A stretch of 64,000 bases of DNA from Marinactinospora thermotolerans DSM 45154 (lineage in GTDB: Bacteria; Actinomycetota; Actinomycetes; Streptosporangiales; Streptosporangiaceae): NCBI RefSeq assembly GCF_900167435.1, contig NZ_FUWS01000017.1:24107-88106 (forward strand), read 5' to 3'. Position 1 is the stretch's first letter, and every line of letters begins with the position of its first letter. A program made the translations under genes and the position numbers. The notes beneath the pieces are model-generated. The model was not told the DNA's origin. It was given only the letters and a program-made list of their open reading frames with translations, and ran no database searches. This document shows, piece after piece, positions 49,441-58,582 of this stretch.

Positions 49441-50676
49441 TCACTCCGTCGCCGACGACGCGGCGGGCAGCGGCAGGACCGCCCTGAGCAGGAAACCGCG
49501 CTCGCCCGTCGGGCTGGCCGATAGGGCGCCGCCGACCGCCGCGACGCGCTCGGTGAGACCGGTCAGGCCGTTGCCGCGGCGGAGAAGCCGTTCCCCGTCG
49601 ACCTGGGCGCCGTCGTCGTGCACCTCCACCACGACCACGCGCCCCTCACGGCGCAGCGCGATGTCGCACCGCCTGGCGGAGCTGTGCCGCAAGACGTTGG
49701 TCACGCCCTCACGGACCACCCAGGCCGCCAGCGCGCGCAGCTCGGCGGGCAGCGTGACGTCCTCTCCGGTGACCGTGACCTGGGTGCCGGCGGCGACGAG
49801 GACCGCGCGCACGCTCGCGATCTCCTCGGCCAGATCGACGTCCCGGTAGCCGCTGACCGCGGCGCGCACCTCGCGCAGCGCCTCGCGGGCCACCTGCTGC
49901 ACCGACCGCATCTCCGCCGCCGCCCGGGCCGGGTCGCGCTCGGCGAGCCGGGCGGCGAGCTCGCTCTTCACCGCGATACCGGACAGGCTGTGGCCGATCA
50001 GGTCGTGCATGTCGCGGGCGAAGCGCAACCGCTCCTCGGTGACGGCGAGCCGCGCCTGGGCGTCGCGGGCGGCGTAGGCCTCGCCGATCACGTCCCACAG
50101 CAGCATCAGCGACCAGTTGGCCAGCAGCATGATCCCCGCCCAGAAGACGAGGTAGCACAGCATCACCGCGCCCAGCATGAGCGGAAGGTCGCCGGCGAGG
50201 AAGAACAGCGCGCCGGGTACCAGGGACAGCACCAAGGACACGTGGGCGACACGGTGTTCGCGCCGCGGGAACGCCAGGACGACGGAGGCCCACCACAGCG
50301 CCGGCACCATCTGGGCCATCCAGTTGTCGTACTGCGTCACCATCAGCACGCCGAGCAGCGCCATCGACGCGACGGCCTCGCGCGACGTGACCGTGTAGGG
50401 GCGGTGGGCGACCCGGGCCAGCAGCGCGCGCAGGGTCAGCCAGCCCGAGCCCGCCGAGGCCGCGAAGCCGATCAGGGCCCGCACGGCGAACAGCGGCGCC
50501 GCCGCGTCCATCTGCGGGGTCATGCCGAGCATTCCCAGCAGCGGGAAGCCCACGAAAAAGACCGGGATGAACCCGAACGACCACATCATGACCCTGCGCG
50601 CCATGACGAACCGCTTCGAACGGGGCCGACCGGTGTCCAGGACCGTGACGTGGCCCCCTCCGACCGGTTCCTGCAT
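49441..50676 (-). CDS. DesK-type sensor histidine kinase
   Basis: A 411-residue kinase with about six membrane segments in the first 195 residues, a short coiled coil, His224 in RDMHDLIGHSLSGIAVKSELA, and a compact ATPase (VVREGVTNVLRHSSA, GNGLTGLTERV). It belongs to the HisKA_3/DesK class. It lies downstream of the ABC-2 exporter genes on the same strand (90 bases from the permease), so it probably regulates or senses through that exporter. Confidence 0.92.
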   Translation of the reverse strand: MQEPVGGGHVTVLDTGRPRSKRFVMARRVMMWSFGFIPVFFVGFPLLGMLGMTPQMDAAAPLFAVRALIGFAASAGSGWLTLRALLARVAHRPYTVTSREAVASMALLGVLMVTQYDNWMAQMVPALWWASVVLAFPRREHRVAHVSLVLSLVPGALFFLAGDLPLMLGAVMLCYLVFWAGIMLLANWSLMLLWDVIGEAYAARDAQARLAVTEERLRFARDMHDLIGHSLSGIAVKSELAARLAERDPARAAAEMRSVQQVAREALREVRAAVSGYRDVDLAEEIASVRAVLVAAGTQVTVTGEDVTLPAELRALAAWVVREGVTNVLRHSSARRCDIALRREGRVVVVEVHDDGAQVDGERLLRRGNGLTGLTERVAAVGGALSASPTGERGFLLRAVLPLPAASSATE

Positions 50677-50766
50677 GTCGTGCTCCCCTCCCGTTCGTCC
50701 GGGCGCCAGCGTAGACGACGGACCCGGCCGATCCTCCCGGCCGGGTCCGCGTCACAGGCTCCGTCC

Positions 50767-51630
50767 CTACTTGCCCTGGCGCGGGTCCCAGGGCATGAAG
50801 CGCACCAGGTAGGCCATGATGGCGGTCCAGGCCACCAGCACCAGCAGCGACGGCCCCGCGGCGATCCACAGGTCCACGAACCCGAGCTCGCCGGCGCCCT
50901 CGACCCCGCCGAAGAAGTCGTGGCCGAAGTAGGCGCTGCGGGCGATGTCCACGGCGGGGACCATCGGCAGCAGGCCCAGCGCGTGCTGGAGCCCGTCGGG
51001 CATCGCGTCCAGCGGGACGAAGAACCCGCTGACCGCGAGCAGCAGCATGAACGGGATCATGCTGATCATCTGCGCGCTCTCGGCGTTGCGGGCGAAACGG
51101 GTGATGACAGCGCCGAACAGCGACATGATCACCGTGGACAGCACGATCGAGATCAGCAGCAGGACCGGATCGGCCGGCAGCACGTCGTACTGGAGGGCCA
51201 GCAGGGCGACGACGATGAGCGACTGCGCGAAGACCACCCCGAACACCGACAGCGTCGTCGCGCCGAACAGCGCGGCCGGACGCACCCCGCTGACCCGGAA
51301 GCGCTTGAGGACCAGTTGCTCACGGCGCGCCGCGTAGACGTTGGAGACGTGGATGACGCCGACCGTCATCGCGATCATCGCGAACGTCGAGGCCAGGGAG
51401 AACGCGCCGGCGCTGACGCCCGGCAGCAGTTCCTCGTCGCCGGCGTTGAAGGACGGCAGCAGGAAGACGACCGGCAGGACCGCGACGTACAACGCCATGC
51501 GGTAGCGGTAGAAGAGGACGAACTCGGTGCGGGTGAGGCGCAGCATCTGCCGGACGAGTCCGACCGGGCGGCGCGGCGGCCGCGGCGCGGCGGTCTGGGA
51601 GCGCGGGGACGGGGTGGTCGGGGCGACCAT
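50767..51630 (-). CDS. ABC-2 type transporter permease
   Basis: A 287-residue permease with six membrane segments (about 30-53, 65-85, 115-140, 145-170, 180-200 and 250-275) and an ABC-2 fold. It is paired with the ATPase 60 bases upstream. Such exporters with DesKR-type systems commonly handle antimicrobial peptides, lipids or drugs; the substrate is unknown. Confidence 0.9.
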   Translation of the reverse strand: MVAPTTPSPRSQTAAPRPPRRPVGLVRQMLRLTRTEFVLFYRYRMALYVAVLPVVFLLPSFNAGDEELLPGVSAGAFSLASTFAMIAMTVGVIHVSNVYAARREQLVLKRFRVSGVRPAALFGATTLSVFGVVFAQSLIVVALLALQYDVLPADPVLLLISIVLSTVIMSLFGAVITRFARNAESAQMISMIPFMLLLAVSGFFVPLDAMPDGLQHALGLLPMVPAVDIARSAYFGHDFFGGVEGAGELGFVDLWIAAGPSLLVLVAWTAIMAYLVRFMPWDPRQGK

Positions 51631-51690
51631 GGTGACGGATCTCCTCGGGGTCGGTGGAGGGGAGGAAGGGGGCGTGCGCCGGGGCCGGGC

Positions 51691-52686
51691 TCAGTCGCGG
51701 GCGAGGTCGGCGACGCCGCCGCCGGCGACGTCGAGGAACACGTCCTCCAGGGAGGCGCCGCGCACCTGCAGGCGCTCCAGCAGGACCGCGCGCTCGCCGG
51801 CCCAGGCCAGCAGCGTGGCGAGCGCCCGGTGGGCGCGCCCCGCGGTGTCCTCGCCGGTGACGGTGTAGGTGACCCACGGCTCGCCGTTGTGGACGTCGAC
51901 GTCGCGGTCGGCGCCGGGCAGGTCCGGCAGGTCCTCGGCGCGGACCCGCTCGGGCAGGCGGAACCCGATCCGGTCGCCCCAGCCGGTGAGCACGTCGTCG
52001 AGCCGGCCCTCGACCCTGATCTCGCCGTGGTGCATGATCGCGAGCCGGTCGGCGAGGCGCTCGGCCTCCTCCAGGTAGTGCGTCGTCAGCAGCACGGCCA
52101 CGCCCTCGGAGACGAGGTCGGAGACGATCTTCCAGGTGGCGTGGCGGGCCTCGGGGTCCATGCCGGTGGTGGGCTCGTCCAGGAACAGCACCTCGGGCCG
52201 CGACACCAGCGCCAGCGCCAGGTCGAGCCGGCGCTTCTGCCCACCGGAGAGCTGCCGGATCGCGACGTCGGCCTTGTCCGTGAGCGAGACGAGTTCGAGC
52301 ACGTCCGCGCGGTCGCGGGGGTCGGCGGCGAGGTCGCGGCTGAGGTCGATCGTCTCGGCGACGGTCAGCTCCTCGAACAGCCCGCTGTGCTGGAGCACCG
52401 CGTCCACACGTTCGCGCAGTTCGGGCGGCTGGCCGTAGGGGTCGACGCCGAAGACGCGGACGGTCCCCGCGCTGGGGCGGCGGAAGCCCTCCAGCGTTTC
52501 GATCGTGGTGGTCTTGCCCGCGCCGTTGGTGCCGAGCAGCGCGAACAGCTCGCCGGGGGCGACGTCGAAGGAGATGCCCCGGACCGCCTCGAAGGTCCCG
52601 TAGGACTGGCGCAGGTCGCGGACGCTGATGGCGAGGGTCGGGACGGACCCGGTCGCGGAGGGGGAGGTCTGCTGTGCCGTGCTCAT
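51691..52686 (-). CDS. ABC transporter ATPase (drug/lipid exporter type)
   Basis: A 331-residue DrrA/CcmA-like ATPase: Walker A GTNGAGKTT, signature LSGGQKRRL, Walker B VLFLDEPTTGMD, switch TTHY. A C-terminal extension (about 230-331, GEPWVTYTVTGEDTAGRAHRAL...) resembles DrrA tails. ATG at 52686, first gene of the exporter-kinase operon. A perfect dyad lies about 85 bases upstream. Confidence 0.92.
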   Translation of the reverse strand: MSTAQQTSPSATGSVPTLAISVRDLRQSYGTFEAVRGISFDVAPGELFALLGTNGAGKTTTIETLEGFRRPSAGTVRVFGVDPYGQPPELRERVDAVLQHSGLFEELTVAETIDLSRDLAADPRDRADVLELVSLTDKADVAIRQLSGGQKRRLDLALALVSRPEVLFLDEPTTGMDPEARHATWKIVSDLVSEGVAVLLTTHYLEEAERLADRLAIMHHGEIRVEGRLDDVLTGWGDRIGFRLPERVRAEDLPDLPGADRDVDVHNGEPWVTYTVTGEDTAGRAHRALATLLAWAGERAVLLERLQVRGASLEDVFLDVAGGGVADLARD

Positions 52687-52768
52687 GTCCACCAGCTTGG
52701 CCTTCGGCGTCCGCGCGGGGTAGGCGCTGTTGTCACCGGTCGGCCGTGAGTTCCGCTGCCACGCCACG

Positions 52769-52782
52769 ATGACAGATGTCAT
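52769..52782. promoter_or_regulatory. 14-bp perfect palindrome upstream of the exporter operon
   Basis: ATGACAGATGTCAT (52769-52782) is a perfect dyad with a 2-base centre, 83 bases before the ATPase start. NarL-type regulators often bind short dyads like this, so the regulator at 46635 is a candidate. It directly abuts the terminator of the neighbouring operon. Confidence 0.5.
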
Positions 52783-52814
52783 GGGCCGGGACGCCGACTC
52801 GGGCGTCCCGGCCC
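52783..52814 (-). terminator. Terminator of the polyamine operon
   Basis: GGGCCGGGACGCC (52783-52795) pairs with GGCGTCCCGGCCC (52802-52814), 6-base loop, 6 bases past the PuuB-like stop. Confidence 0.75.
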
Positions 52815-52819
52815 CGCGC

Positions 52820-54235
52820 TCAGCTGTCGAAGCCGAGCCCCACCGCGTCGAGCGCGCGCAGCCACAGGTTGCGCCGCCCGCCGGCGCGGTCGGCGGCGGC
52901 CATCGAGCGGCGGGTGATCTCGATACCGGCGAAGCGGACCGGTTCGGGCGGGAACGGGATCGGCTTGGTGCGGACCATCTCCAGGCGGGTGCGCGCGGTG
53001 GAGGCCCCGGCCAACCGGTCGAGCATCACCTGCGCGCCGAAGCGGGTCGCGCCCACGCCCAGGCCGGTGAACCCGGAGGCGTAGGCGAGCCGGCCGCCGA
53101 AGGCCGTGCCGAAGAAGGCGCAGAACCTGCTGCACGTGTCGATGACCCCGCCCCAGCGGTGCGTGAAACGCACCCCTTCGAGCTGGGGGAAGGTGGCGAA
53201 GAAGTTGCGGGCCAGCGTCTGGAACGTCTCGGGGCGCTGGTCGTACTCCGGCCGGACCCGCCCGCCGTAGTGGTAGACGACGTCGTAGCCGCCCCACAGG
53301 ACACGGCCGTCGGAGGTGAGCCGGTAGTAGTGGAACTGGTTTCCGCAGTCCGAGACCCCCTGTCGGCCCTTCCAGCCGATCGCGGCCCTTTGCTCCGTGG
53401 TGAGCGGCTCGGTCATCAGCGCGTAATCGTAGACCGGGACGACGTAGGCGCGCAGGCGGCGCAGGGGGCCGGGGAAGGCGCCGGTCCCCCAGGCGACGCG
53501 GCGGGCCCGGACCGAACCGCCGCGGGTCTCCAGGCGCAGGCCGGCGGGGTCGGGGCGGATTGCGCGCACGGGGGTGTGCTCGAAGATCCGCACCCCCGCC
53601 CGCAGACAGGCTTCGCGCAGTCCCCGCGCGAGCTTGGCCGGGTGGACCATCGCGGTGGCGGGGTCGAACAGGCCGCCGACGTAGGTGGGCGAGTCGACCT
53701 CGGCGCGTGTCTCCTCCCGGTCGAGCAGGACCGCCTCGTATCCGAGCCGCCGCATCCGCTCGGCCTGTTCGGCGAGGTCCGCGGCCTGCCACGGCTCGGT
53801 GGCGACCAGCAGTTCACCGGTGCGCTCGAACTCGCACTCGATGCCGTGGCGGCGCACCGCGGCCTCGATGCCGTCGAGGTTGTCCCGGCCGGCCCGTTCC
53901 AGTTCGGCGATCTCGTCGGGCCAGCGGTCGGCGCCGTTGGCGTGGCCGTGGGTGAGGCTGGCCGAGCAGAACCCGCCGTTGCGGCCCGAGGCGGCCCACC
54001 CCGCGGTCCGCGCCTCCACTAAGACGACGTCGCGGCCGGGGGCGCGTTCCTTGGCGATCAGCGCGGTCCACAGACCGCTGTACCCGCCGCCGACGACCGC
54101 GAGGTCCGCGGAGGTGGCGCCCGTCAGCGGCGGGCGGGGCTCGGGTGGGGCCTGGCCGGGGATGGTCGGGTCGAGCCAGAAGGGGACGGGTTCGGCGTGG
54201 GCGAGGGAGGCGGAGATCGGGTCCGAAGCGGGCAC
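52820..54235 (-). CDS. puuB: FAD-dependent oxidoreductase, PuuB-like
   Basis: A 471-residue DAO-family flavoprotein: FAD loop VVGGGYSGLWTAL (about 48-60), VEARTAGWAASGRNGGF, and the C-terminal FTGLGVGATRFGAQVMLDRL. Most like gamma-glutamylputrescine oxidase, which oxidises a terminal amine to an aldehyde. Last gene of the polyamine transport/catabolism operon. No glutamylputrescine synthetase is in the window, so its exact substrate may be another polyamine derivative. Confidence 0.85.
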   Translation of the reverse strand: MPASDPISASLAHAEPVPFWLDPTIPGQAPPEPRPPLTGATSADLAVVGGGYSGLWTALIAKERAPGRDVVLVEARTAGWAASGRNGGFCSASLTHGHANGADRWPDEIAELERAGRDNLDGIEAAVRRHGIECEFERTGELLVATEPWQAADLAEQAERMRRLGYEAVLLDREETRAEVDSPTYVGGLFDPATAMVHPAKLARGLREACLRAGVRIFEHTPVRAIRPDPAGLRLETRGGSVRARRVAWGTGAFPGPLRRLRAYVVPVYDYALMTEPLTTEQRAAIGWKGRQGVSDCGNQFHYYRLTSDGRVLWGGYDVVYHYGGRVRPEYDQRPETFQTLARNFFATFPQLEGVRFTHRWGGVIDTCSRFCAFFGTAFGGRLAYASGFTGLGVGATRFGAQVMLDRLAGASTARTRLEMVRTKPIPFPPEPVRFAGIEITRRSMAAADRAGGRRNLWLRALDAVGLGFDS

Positions 54236-54305
54236 AGCCCTTCACTTCCGTCGAGGGGGCAGGGGCGGGGCGGCCCCGGCGTTCGCCGGGGCCGTGGTCG
54301 GCCGG

Positions 54306-55142
54306 TCAGGACCGGCGCCGGGCGAGGACGATGTTGACGATCGCGAGCAGGACGCCCACCGCGAAGATGAGCGTGCCCATGACGTTGACCTGGGGCGGGA
54401 TCCCCACCCGGGTGGACCCCCAGATCCACAGCGGGAAGGTGGTCGTCTCGCCGCCGACGAAGGAGGTGATGATGAAGTCGTCCACCGACAGCGCGAGGGC
54501 GAGGAGCCCTCCGGCCATGACCGCCGGGAACAGCATCGGCAGGGTGACCAGCCGGAACGTGGTCCACGGCCCCGCCCCGAGGTCACGCGCGGCCTCCTCC
54601 AGCCTCGGGTCGAGCGTCATGACGCGGGCCCGCACCGTGATCGCCACGAACGAGATCGTGAACATGACGTGGGCGATGACGATCGTGACGAACCCGGTCG
54701 TGACGTCGGTGGTCAGGAACAGCGACAGCAGCGCCGCGCCGAGGACGACCTCGGGGGCGCAGATCGCCGCGAACATGACGAGGTTGGTCGCCCCACGGCC
54801 GTGGAAACGGTGGCGGCCCAGGGCGAGACCGAGCAGGCTGCCGGTGACGCCGGCGATGAGCATGGTCAGCACCCCGACGGCGACCGTGGTCAGCAGCGCG
54901 GCGTTGAGGTCGGGGTAGGCGAAGGCCTGCCCGTACCACTTCAGGGTGAAGCCCTGCCAGGTGACGTTCTGGCGGCCGGCGATGTCGTTGAAGCTGAACA
55001 CGATCATGCCGGCGACCGGGGTGAACAGCCACGCCAGGACGGCCCAGGTGAACAGGCGCCCCCAGTCGATCCGGCGGCGCGGGCGCCGGCGGGCCGGGTC
55101 GCCCGCGCGCGCCTCGGCGGCGGGTGTCCGCGTGGTCGTCAT
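54306..55142 (-). CDS. potC: Polyamine ABC transporter permease PotC-type
   Basis: A 278-residue permease with six membrane segments and the EAA loop LEEAARDLGAGPWTTFRLVTLP. The family-2 feature IVFSFNDIAG is typical of PotC. Its ATG overlaps the potB stop as ATGA. The N terminus is basic and Ala-rich. It works with PotB, PotA and PotD. Confidence 0.92.
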   Translation of the reverse strand: MTTTRTPAAEARAGDPARRRPRRRIDWGRLFTWAVLAWLFTPVAGMIVFSFNDIAGRQNVTWQGFTLKWYGQAFAYPDLNAALLTTVAVGVLTMLIAGVTGSLLGLALGRHRFHGRGATNLVMFAAICAPEVVLGAALLSLFLTTDVTTGFVTIVIAHVMFTISFVAITVRARVMTLDPRLEEAARDLGAGPWTTFRLVTLPMLFPAVMAGGLLALALSVDDFIITSFVGGETTTFPLWIWGSTRVGIPPQVNVMGTLIFAVGVLLAIVNIVLARRRS

Positions 55143-55990
55143 GCCCGCACCTCCATGACCCGTTCGGTACCGAGCGCCCTGGCGTACCCGAAGATCCCGG
55201 CGAGCAGGAGCGCCATCAGCACGAACGTGATCGCCGCCGCCATCGGGTAGTCGTTGTTGACCAGGTACTGCGACTGGATGACGTTGCCGATCATCGTCGT
55301 GCCCGTTCCGCCCAGGAGCGAGGCGTTGACGTAGTCGGCGCTCGTGGGGACGAACACCATGAGCACGCCGGCGAACACGCCGGGCAGCGACATCGGCAGC
55401 ACCACCCGCAGGAACGCCTGGGCGCGCGTGGCGTACAGGTCGCGCGCCGCCTCCACCACGCGGTGGTCCACCCGTTCCAGCACCGCGTAGATCGGCAGGA
55501 CCATGAACGGCAGGTGGCTGTAGGCCAGTCCGGTCACGACCGCGAGCGGGGTGCTGAGGACGTGGGCGTCCTCGGGCAGCAGCCCGATGCTCTTGAGCGG
55601 CCCCAGCAGCACGCCGTCGTCGGCGAGCAGGAACCGCCACGAGATCGTCCGCAGCACCTGGGAGACGAAGAACGGCAGGAGGAGCAGCAGCAGGTAGGTC
55701 GTCTTGTGCCGGCCGCCGCGGAAGGCGATCCAGGCCGCGACCGGGTAGCCGATGGCGACGCACAGCGCGGTCGCGCACGCGCCGTAGGCCAGCGAGCGCA
55801 GGATCTGGCGCCAGTAGCGGTCGATCGCCTCGGCGTAGTTGGCGACGTGGAACGTCTGGGTGAAGCCGTCGAGGACGTTGCCGGTCATCAGCGAGACCGA
55901 CAGCATGCCGCAGATCGGCACCACGAAGAAGATCGCCAACCAGATCCAGGCCGGCAGCACGAGGAGGTAGGGGGTCGTCTTCGCCTTCAT
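55139..55990 (-). CDS. potB: Polyamine ABC transporter permease PotB-type
   Basis: A 283-residue permease with six membrane segments, SWRFLLADDGVLLGPLKSIGLL (PotB-like) and the EAA loop VVEAARDLYATRAQAFLRVVLP. 4 bases from the potD stop and overlapping potC. Confidence 0.92.
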   Translation of the reverse strand: MKAKTTPYLLVLPAWIWLAIFFVVPICGMLSVSLMTGNVLDGFTQTFHVANYAEAIDRYWRQILRSLAYGACATALCVAIGYPVAAWIAFRGGRHKTTYLLLLLLPFFVSQVLRTISWRFLLADDGVLLGPLKSIGLLPEDAHVLSTPLAVVTGLAYSHLPFMVLPIYAVLERVDHRVVEAARDLYATRAQAFLRVVLPMSLPGVFAGVLMVFVPTSADYVNASLLGGTGTTMIGNVIQSQYLVNNDYPMAAAITFVLMALLLAGIFGYARALGTERVMEVRA

Positions 55991-55994
55991 GCCG

Positions 55995-57227
55995 TCACGC
56001 CTGGGTGATCGCGAGGAAGCGCGAGGTGAACGCCTCGGCGTCCCCGGCGTCGGGGGTCACGTAGCTGTGCAACCGGGCGTACTCCTCGTCGGTGGGGAAC
56101 ACCAGGGGGCTTTCGGCGAGGTCGGCCAGCGCCTGCCGTTCCTCCCCGCTGGCCCGCGCGGCCCGGTCCCGGATGACGTCTTGGGCCTCGGGCACCGGGG
56201 TCACGTAGTTGATGTACTCGGTGAGGTCGGCGGCGATCGCCGGATCGTAGAGGAAGTCCATGAGCATGATCGCGTCGACCGGGTTGCGCGCGGTGATGGG
56301 GATCATCATGTTGTCGGTCCAGATCGTGCCGCCCTCCTCGGGGACGACGAACTCCAGCCGGGTCCCCTCGGCGGCGTTCTGCTGGAAGACGTCGCCGGAC
56401 CAGGCCATGGTCAGCCACACGTCGCCGTTGGTGAGGGGCTGGATGTAGTCCTGTTCGTAGTAGGCGCGGACGATGCCGTTGTCGCGCTGTTCGGCGAGGC
56501 GGGCCGCCGCGGCGTCCCAGTCGGCGGGCGTGGAGTCCGCGGGGGCGACGCCGTCGAGGAGCAGCGCGAAGTTCGCGATCTCCTGTGGGTCGCGCATCAT
56601 GCCCACCCGCCCGCGGAACGCGGGGTCCCACAGGTCGGCGAGGGAGGTGATCTCCCGGTCGACCCGGTCGGGGTTGTAGGCGATCCCGGTGATGCCGGAG
56701 GTGTAGGGGACGCTGAACCGGTTGCCGGGGTCGTAGGAGGTGTTCTTGTAAGAGGACCCGCCGTGGTCGGCGTAGGTGGGCAGCAGGGCGTGGTCCAGCG
56801 GCGCGAGGTAGCCGAGCTCCCTGAGCCTGGTGAACTCCAGGCCGTTGGTCATGACCATGAGGTCGGCTCCGATGTCGCCGCCGCTGGCGAGGACCGGCTG
56901 GATGCGCCCGAACCACGACGGGTTGTCCTGGATGGATTCCCGGTAGTCCACGGTGATCCCGGTGTGCTGGGTGAATTGGTCGAGTTGGGGGCGCTCGGGG
57001 TCCATGTACAACGGCCAGTTGGCGAACCTGAGGTGGCCGTTGCTCTCCTTGCCGGCCCAGTAGCGTTCGGGCGACTGCTCGGTGAGCCGCTGGCCGCGGA
57101 TGGAGCAGCCGGCCAGGGCGGCGCCCGCCGCGGCGAGCGCCGAGAGTTTCAGGGCGGCGCGGCGGCCGGGCCGCGCCCGGGTGAGGCCCCGGATCGCCGC
57201 GGGGTCCATGCGGTGGGGGAGAGGCAC
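55995..57227 (-). CDS. potD: Polyamine-binding lipoprotein PotD-type
   Basis: A 410-residue family-1 solute-binding protein. The signal has GRRAALKL and the lipobox ALAGC (Cys41), suggesting Tat-type lipoprotein export. Family features: LRFANWPLYMD, FTQHTGITVDYRESI, NGDVWLTMAWSGDVFQQN and MLMDFLYDP. The ATG at 57227 is favoured; another ATG lies 6 codons later. Confidence 0.9.
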   Translation of the reverse strand: MPLPHRMDPAAIRGLTRARPGRRAALKLSALAAAGAALAGCSIRGQRLTEQSPERYWAGKESNGHLRFANWPLYMDPERPQLDQFTQHTGITVDYRESIQDNPSWFGRIQPVLASGGDIGADLMVMTNGLEFTRLRELGYLAPLDHALLPTYADHGGSSYKNTSYDPGNRFSVPYTSGITGIAYNPDRVDREITSLADLWDPAFRGRVGMMRDPQEIANFALLLDGVAPADSTPADWDAAAARLAEQRDNGIVRAYYEQDYIQPLTNGDVWLTMAWSGDVFQQNAAEGTRLEFVVPEEGGTIWTDNMMIPITARNPVDAIMLMDFLYDPAIAADLTEYINYVTPVPEAQDVIRDRAARASGEERQALADLAESPLVFPTDEEYARLHSYVTPDAGDAEAFTSRFLAITQA

Positions 57228-57342
57228 GACGTCATCCGTCTTCCGGTCGGGTCCACCGTCCCGTGGGGCGGGCGGGGAGGCGTCCTGGCTGGTCCGGGGG
57301 TGGGGCGGGGCCGGCGCGGGGTCGGGCCGGTCCCGCGCCGGG

Positions 57343-58488
57343 TCACCGGGGCAGCGCGTAGGAGTGGTCGGGCCGCCACGACAGCCAGACCTGGTCGCCG
57401 CGTTCGGCGGCGTTGCTCGCGTCGGAGGAGTTCTGGCGGAACACGACGACCTCGGCGCCGTTGGCGAGGACGACCGTGTAGTGCGTCGACGCCCCCAGGT
57501 AGACCACCTCGCCGACGGTGCCGCGCAGCCGGCTCATGCCGGGGGCGGGTTCGTCGGCGCCGATGTGGACCTTCTCCGGGCGGACCGTGACGTCCACGGC
57601 CGACCCGCTGGTCTGGTCGGTGCGGACGAGGACGTGGCCGATCCCGTCGAACTCGACCCTGGCGTACTCGCCGACCCCCGTGGTCACGGTGCCGGAGAGC
57701 AGGTTGGAGGTGCCGATGAAGCCGGCGACGAAGCGGGAGGCGGGACGCTCGTAGATCTGCGCGGGCGGGCCGAGCTGTTCGACGACGCCCTCGTTCATGA
57801 CCGCGATGCGGTCCGACATCGTCAACGCCTCGGACTGGTCGTGGGTGACGTAGACGAAGGTGATGCCGACCTCGCGCTGGATGCGCTTCAGCTCGATCTG
57901 CATGGCCTGGCGCAGTTTGAGGTCGAGCGCGCCGAGCGGTTCGTCCAGCAGGAGCGCCCCGGGCCGGTTGACCAGGGCCCGGGCCAGCGCGACGCGCTGC
58001 TGCTGTCCGCCGGAGAGTCGGCCGGGGCGGCGGCGGTGCAGCCCGGACAGCTCCACCAGGTCCAGCGCCTCGCCGACGCGCCGCCTGACCTCGTCCTTGG
58101 GGACGTTCTTGCGGCGCAGCCCGAAGGCGACGTTGTCGGCCACGCTCATGTGCGGGAAGAGCGCGTAGCTCTGGAAGACCATGTTGACGTCGCGCCGGTC
58201 CGGTGGCACGCCGGTGACGTCGCGCCCGGCCAGGCGGACCGTTCCGGAGGTGGGCTCCTCGAACCCGGCGATCATCCGCATGGTCGTGGTCTTGCCGCAC
58301 CCGGAGGGACCCAGCAGCGAGAAGAACTCGCCCTGGTGGACGGCCAGGTCGATGCCGCGCACCGCCGCCACGGTCTCCTGGCCCGAGCGGTAGGTCTTGA
58401 CGACGCCTTCGAGGCCGATGGCGGCGGGGCCTTCGCGGGCGGTGGTGGGCGGGTGGGGGGCCGGGCCTTCGTGCGTGCTGGTGGCCAT
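57343..58488 (-). CDS. potA: Polyamine ABC transporter ATPase PotA-type
   Basis: A 381-residue ATPase: Walker A GPSGCGKTT, Q-loop FQSYALFPHM, signature LSGGQQQRV, Walker B LLLDEPLGALD, switch VTHDQSEAL, and a C-terminal TOBE_2 domain (about 290-380, VRPEKVHIG). ATG at 58488; a GTG 11 codons upstream is also possible, with no clear ribosome site for either. Confidence 0.93.
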   Translation of the reverse strand: MATSTHEGPAPHPPTTAREGPAAIGLEGVVKTYRSGQETVAAVRGIDLAVHQGEFFSLLGPSGCGKTTTMRMIAGFEEPTSGTVRLAGRDVTGVPPDRRDVNMVFQSYALFPHMSVADNVAFGLRRKNVPKDEVRRRVGEALDLVELSGLHRRRPGRLSGGQQQRVALARALVNRPGALLLDEPLGALDLKLRQAMQIELKRIQREVGITFVYVTHDQSEALTMSDRIAVMNEGVVEQLGPPAQIYERPASRFVAGFIGTSNLLSGTVTTGVGEYARVEFDGIGHVLVRTDQTSGSAVDVTVRPEKVHIGADEPAPGMSRLRGTVGEVVYLGASTHYTVVLANGAEVVVFRQNSSDASNAAERGDQVWLSWRPDHSYALPR

Positions 58489-58582
58489 GGTTCGCGTGTT
58501 CCCTGTCGGTCCGGTCGGCACCCGGAAGGGTGGGGGTGGGGGGCGGGGCGGGCCGAGGCCCGCCCCGCGGCCGGTGTCCTTC

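Noticed and set aside
49618..52749. 1043-residue plus-strand ORF
   Set aside because: Antisense to the kinase, permease and ATPase genes; composition is H/R/G/D-rich, typical of shadow frames in GC-rich DNA.
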